Positions 60,482-64,000 of a DNA stretch of 64,000 nt are shown piece by piece. The DNA lies in the NCBI RefSeq assembly GCF_007827595.1, contig NZ_VISR01000003.1, positions 434,001 through 498,000 on the forward strand. Reading direction: 5' to 3'. This DNA comes from Streptomyces sp. BK340. Lineage in GTDB: Bacteria; Actinomycetota; Actinomycetes; Streptomycetales; Streptomycetaceae. The position numbers were made by a program, and so were the translations under genes. Under the pieces are notes generated by a model, which was given only the letters and a program-made list of their open reading frames with translations, was not told where the DNA came from and did not search any database. Numbering within the stretch: the stretch's first letter is position 1; each line of letters starts with the position of its first letter.

Positions 60482-62533
60482 TCAGCTCCCCTTGACCTCG
60501 GAGAGCGGCTTCTTGATCTCGGAGAGCGGCTTCCTGGCCCTGGCCAGCGGCTGCCGCTCGAAGGGGTCGCCGTGCAGGTACCGGCCGAGCGCGGTGAGCG
60601 GGAAGACCTGCCGGTAGAGGTGGTAGTTGATGGAGAAGTCCCAGGGGAAGCCGGTGCCGGTGAAGTACGGCTCGTCCCAGGAGCCGTCCTCCCGCTGGGT
60701 CTCGGCCAGCCACCGGACACCGCGCTCGACGGCTTTGGAGTCCTGCTCCCCCGCCGCGAGCAGGGCCATCAGCGCCCACCCGGTCTGCGAGGCGGTGGAG
60801 GCTCCGCGGCCGCTCCACTCCTTGACGTACTTGTAGGAGCGCAGGTCCTCGCCCCAGCCGCCGTCGTCGTTCTGGACGCTCTCCAACCAGGTCACGGCCC
60901 GACGGATCGCCGGGTGGGAGCCGGGCAGTCCGGCCGCGGTCAGCGCGGGCACGACCGAGCCGGTGCCGTAGACGTAGTTGACGCCCCAGCGCCCGAACCA
61001 CGAGCCGTCCGGCTCCTGTTCGGCGAGCAGCCACTCGATGCCGCGCCGGGTGCGCGGGTCGTGGGAGAGGCCCTCGGCGGCGAGCATCTCGACCACGTGC
61101 GCGGTGACGTCGGCGGAGGGCGGGTCGATGACCTCGCCGAAGTCGCAGAACGGCAGCCGGTTCGGGAACGGGCTGGTGTTGTCGACGTCGAAGGCGCCCC
61201 ATGCGCCGTTCTTCGACTGCATCCCGAGGTTCCAGCGCACCGCGCGCCCGATCGCCCCGTCCACCCGGTCGGGGTCGTGATGCCTGACCCGGCGCAGCGC
61301 GAGAGCGACCTCGGCGGTGTCGTCGATGTCCGGGTAGTTGTCGTTGTGGAACTCGAACGCCCAGCCGCCGGGCGGCAGTCCGGGCCGCTTCACGGCCCAG
61401 TCACCGGGCCGGACGATCTCCTCGCCGAGCATCCAGTCGGCGGCCTTGACCAGTTGGGGGTGGTCGACGGGCAGTCCGGCGTCGGCCAGGGCGATGGTGG
61501 CGAGGCAGGTGTCCCACACCGGGGACTGACAGGCCTCGATCATCCGGGCGCCGTCCTCGCGCCATACGGCGAAACGGTCCAGCGAGGCGAGGCCTTCGCG
61601 CATCACCGGGTGCTGGAGGTCGTAGCCGAGCAGGTGCAGGGCGATGACCGAGTACACGGCCGGCGGCTGGATGCCGCCCCAGCAGCCGTCGTTCTCCTGG
61701 CGCTCGATGATCCAGCGGGCGGCGGAGTTCATCGCGGCCCTGCGCAGACGGCGCGGAGCGACCTTGCGCAACTGGTGCAGCGCCTTGTCCAGACGCTGGA
61801 AGGCACCGTCCCAACTGGCCACGGGAGCCAGGGGCTTGACCGGGTTGGGGTCGGCCGGGTCGGTGTGCAGCTCGTCCAGCGGGAAGGGTGCCGGGCGGAC
61901 CGGGCGCTTGGCCGAGACGATGGTCAGCGGCACGATGGTCTGCCGGGCCCAGCAGCCGAAGTCGTAGATGTTGAGCGGCATCCAGCTGGGGAAGTAGATC
62001 AGCTCCGGCGGGAGTTCGGGCAGGTCCTCCCACTTCCACCAGCCGAACAGGGCCAGCCAGATCCGGGTGAACACCCGGGAGGCGGCGATCCCGCCTCGCT
62101 CGCGGATCCATGCGGAGGCCTTCGCCATGTGCGGCGCGTCGGGCGCGTCGCCGGCCAGGCGGAGGGCGACGTACGCCTCGACGGTGGCGGACAGTTCACC
62201 GGGCCCGCCGTAGAAGGTGGCCCAGGTGCCGTCCGCGCGCTGCTCGCCGCGGATGAAGAGGGCGGCGGCCTGTGTCGTCGCCTCGTCGCGGATCCCCAGG
62301 AACTGACGGAGCAGCAGGTCCTCGGCGTCCATGGTGACGTTCGTCTCGAGGTCGCCCTTCCACCAGCCCTGGGCGTCCTGCCGTGCCAGCAGGAAGTCGG
62401 TGGCGCGCCGTGCGGCGCGTTCGGCGGCTTCTTGTACCCCGGCCGCCGCGGGGGTGGTGACGTCTGTTTCGCTGGCCGCGGCAGCGCGGGGCGGGATGGT
62501 CGCCCCGGTGCTTCCGTCGGTCGTCGCTGTCAT
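60482..62533 (-). CDS. shc: Squalene-hopene cyclase
   Basis: 683 residues from ATG 62533. The catalytic acid motif DIDDT is near residue 402 (NYPDIDDTAEVALAL). Many QW repeats are visible, for example RRGIEWLLAEQEPDGSWFGRWG, AVTWLESVQNDDGGWGED and GVRWLAETQREDGSWDE. It folds squalene to hopene/hopanol at the membrane, the committed step. The last 17 residues carry a small duplication (KPLSEIK then KPLSEVK) after the normal end. A 116-base gap upstream may hold a secondary promoter. Confidence 0.95.
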   Translation of the reverse strand: MTATTDGSTGATIPPRAAAASETDVTTPAAAGVQEAAERAARRATDFLLARQDAQGWWKGDLETNVTMDAEDLLLRQFLGIRDEATTQAAALFIRGEQRADGTWATFYGGPGELSATVEAYVALRLAGDAPDAPHMAKASAWIRERGGIAASRVFTRIWLALFGWWKWEDLPELPPELIYFPSWMPLNIYDFGCWARQTIVPLTIVSAKRPVRPAPFPLDELHTDPADPNPVKPLAPVASWDGAFQRLDKALHQLRKVAPRRLRRAAMNSAARWIIERQENDGCWGGIQPPAVYSVIALHLLGYDLQHPVMREGLASLDRFAVWREDGARMIEACQSPVWDTCLATIALADAGLPVDHPQLVKAADWMLGEEIVRPGDWAVKRPGLPPGGWAFEFHNDNYPDIDDTAEVALALRRVRHHDPDRVDGAIGRAVRWNLGMQSKNGAWGAFDVDNTSPFPNRLPFCDFGEVIDPPSADVTAHVVEMLAAEGLSHDPRTRRGIEWLLAEQEPDGSWFGRWGVNYVYGTGSVVPALTAAGLPGSHPAIRRAVTWLESVQNDDGGWGEDLRSYKYVKEWSGRGASTASQTGWALMALLAAGEQDSKAVERGVRWLAETQREDGSWDEPYFTGTGFPWDFSINYHLYRQVFPLTALGRYLHGDPFERQPLARARKPLSEIKKPLSEVKGS

Positions 62534-62649
62534 GGCTTCCCCTTCGTGCAGTCGTGCGAGTCGTGCTGCTACGGGTCCGCCGTCGGCCGGTGTCCGTCGT
62601 CCCTCGACACCGGCCGGCGACTACGCGAGGGTTATTCGACCGATAAAGA

Positions 62650-63786
62650 TCATCTCTTTCGTACGACGACGAAGTCGGCGAGTGCCGTGAAGGCGGCCCG
62701 CACCTGTTCGGGCATGTCGACGGTGTCGAGGGCTTCGATGGCGATGGTGTGCTGACGGCGTGCTTCCTCGGCCGTCCACTCGCGGCCGCCGGCCTCCTCG
62801 ATGAGGGCCGCGCGGGCCGCGAACTCCTCCTCGGAGAAGTTCTCGAAGTCGCTGCTCTTGGCGTCGGCGGCGAGGATCTCGCCGAGCCGCTCGGAGGCGG
62901 AGCCGCCCGCGGCGAGCGCGGCCACCACCGGCAGGGACTTCTTGCGCTGGCGCAGGTCGCTCCAGGGATGCTTGCCGGTGGACTCCGGGTCGCCCCAGAT
63001 GCCGAGCAGGTCGTCGACGGCCTGGAAGGCGAGGCCCAGGTGGTAGCCGTACTTCTCCAGGGTGTCGGCGGTGCGGTCGTCGGCGCCGCCGAGCACCGCG
63101 CCGATGGAGCTGGAGGCTGCGAGCAGGGCGCCGGTCTTGTTGCCCTCCATCTCCAGGCACTCCTCGACGCTGACGCGGTCGCGGTGCTCGTAGGAGATGT
63201 CCTGCGCCTGACCGTCGATCAGGGCGCGGCTGGCGGCGGTCAGGCGGCGGGTCGCGCGGCCGGCCTCGACGGTGCCGAGCTCCAGCAGGATCTCGTTGGC
63301 GAGGGCGAACAGGGCGTCACCGACCAGGATGGCCTGGGCGGGGCCGTGCACCTTCCAGACGGTGTCGCGGTGCCGGCGCTGCTCGTCGCCGTCCATCAGG
63401 TCGTCGTGCAGCAGCGAGAAGTTGTGGACGAGTTCGACGGCGACGGCCCCGGGGACACCCACCTCGGGTGCGGCGCCGGTGACTTCGGCGGAGAGAACGG
63501 CCAGGGCGGGGCGCACGGCCTTGCCGCCGTCACCGTCGGCCGGGTTGCCGGCCGCGTCGATCCAGCCGAAGTGGTAGGCGGCGACGGTGTCCATCGGAGG
63601 CGCCAGGCGGTCGACGGCCGCACGCAGGACCGGGGTGGCCAGGGTCCGGCCGCGCTCCAGAAGCGCGGTCACGTCCACCGCGGTCCTCCGAGCGGGCATC
63701 GGGGCCGGGGGCACAGTGGGCACAGTCTCTCCTCTTGTTGCGGTACCGGGGGTGCGGGGGCCTGCCGCGTCCTGATCGAGCGTCAC
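62650..63786 (-). CDS. Polyprenyl diphosphate synthase (FPP/GGPP type)
   Basis: 378 residues from GTG 63786, which overlaps the hpnE stop by four bases (GTGA). First aspartate-rich motif DDLMD at 128-132 (SLLHDDLMDGDEQRRHRD), second motif in AFQAVDDLLGIWGDPE, with Lys and Arg at GGKAVRP. About 35 extra N-terminal residues are Pro/Thr-rich. It makes farnesyl diphosphate for squalene synthesis by the HpnC/D/E system. The product chain length is judged from context. Confidence 0.9.
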   Translation of the reverse strand: MTLDQDAAGPRTPGTATRGETVPTVPPAPMPARRTAVDVTALLERGRTLATPVLRAAVDRLAPPMDTVAAYHFGWIDAAGNPADGDGGKAVRPALAVLSAEVTGAAPEVGVPGAVAVELVHNFSLLHDDLMDGDEQRRHRDTVWKVHGPAQAILVGDALFALANEILLELGTVEAGRATRRLTAASRALIDGQAQDISYEHRDRVSVEECLEMEGNKTGALLAASSSIGAVLGGADDRTADTLEKYGYHLGLAFQAVDDLLGIWGDPESTGKHPWSDLRQRKKSLPVVAALAAGGSASERLGEILAADAKSSDFENFSEEEFAARAALIEEAGGREWTAEEARRQHTIAIEALDTVDMPEQVRAAFTALADFVVVRKR

Positions 63787-64000
63787 GCCGCCTCCTCGAA
63801 CTCGAAGAGGTGGCGGGGGCGGGGCCGGCCCAGGGCGCTCAGCGCGGCGTCGGCCGCGCTCACTCCACTGCGGACCGCACTTTCCATGGTCGCGGGCCAC
63901 CCGGTGGCGGTCCACGCTCCGGCCAGGTACAGGCCGGGGGCCTTGGTGCGGGCGCCGGGCCGCAGCCGCCCGACGCCGGGGGTGGGAGCGAACGTCGCCG
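63783..64000 (-). CDS. hpnE: Squalene-producing FAD enzyme HpnE, C-terminal part (partial)
   Basis: The minus strand is open from the window edge to TGA at 63783-63785. The C-terminal 71 residues include GLYLAGAWTATGWPATMESAV, the conserved end of phytoene-desaturase-like FAD proteins (the last FAD contact). With the hopanoid operon behind it, this is HpnE, hydroxysqualene dehydroxylase, which produces squalene. Its start and hpnC/hpnD should lie to the right of the window. Confidence 0.85.
   Translation of the reverse strand, partial: ATFAPTPGVGRLRPGARTKAPGLYLAGAWTATGWPATMESAVRSGVSAADAALSALGRPRPRHLFEFEEAA

Overview
The window is high-GC actinobacterial DNA from a Streptomyces-type chromosome. 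The support is third-position GC in every gene, frequent GTG and TTG starts, a four-gene conservon (cvnA-D), and a hopanoid operon in the order known from Streptomyces. There are no rRNA genes, CRISPR arrays or IS elements. One tRNA gene is present, tRNA-Pro(GGG).

Region 1, 1 to about 21,100, is the right part of an integrated siphovirus-like prophage, cut by the window at its left end (no integrase, terminase, portal or protease is visible). In order it holds: the end of a head gene; small virion genes, including an overprinted gene pair at 637-1110; head-tail connector and neck genes; two related tail-tube proteins; a tail-assembly chaperone with a canonical -1 slippery site (CCCTTTG, 6086-6092); a 1353-residue tape measure; minor tail proteins; and a host-exit module (papain-like protease, amidase endolysin, holin, coiled-coil membrane protein, collagen-like membrane protein). 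After that comes accessory DNA: an XRE-TPR regulator, four small proteins of which at least three are Cys-rich, and a divergent repressor/small-gene switch with palindromes. The right edge is marked by the first 35 or so residues of a HAD phosphatase gene (21069-21200, minus), which suggests integration inside that host gene.

Region 2, 21.3-31.4 kb, is chromosomal: a DUF574-type SAM methyltransferase; a glutamine-synthetase-like ligase with a metal-dependent amidohydrolase and a Nudix-like DUF4916 protein; a four-repeat membrane protein; a GAF-SpoIIE phosphatase; a MASE1 membrane sensor whose repetitive tail runs into the tRNA-Pro gene; and a split transketolase followed by a 93-bp minisatellite.

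Region 3, 31.4-45.9 kb, lies almost wholly on the minus strand: an MFS exporter; MmcQ, GNAT and XRE-cupin genes; a threonine-degradation operon (tdh-kbl-lysR); a conservon with a GAF gene; an M14 carboxypeptidase with a small partner behind five short iterons; a TetR regulator with a nested palindrome; and a UlaG-like metallo-beta-lactamase-fold hydrolase.

Region 4, 46-53.6 kb: an amino-acid dehydrogenase, a TetR regulator, an SGNH hydrolase, a secreted LysM-M23 peptidase under a c-di-AMP (ydaO-type) riboswitch, a GH36 alpha-galactosidase and a tyrosine phosphatase.

Region 5, 53.5-64 kb, is the hopanoid cluster on the minus strand: hpnE (partial), polyprenyl synthase, shc, hpnG, hpnH, ispG, dxs, hpnO, then an XRE-cupin regulator with tandem operators and a 40-residue membrane peptide. 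It combines isoprenoid precursor supply (Dxs, IspG), chain elongation, squalene formation and cyclisation, and side-chain building (HpnH, HpnG, HpnO).
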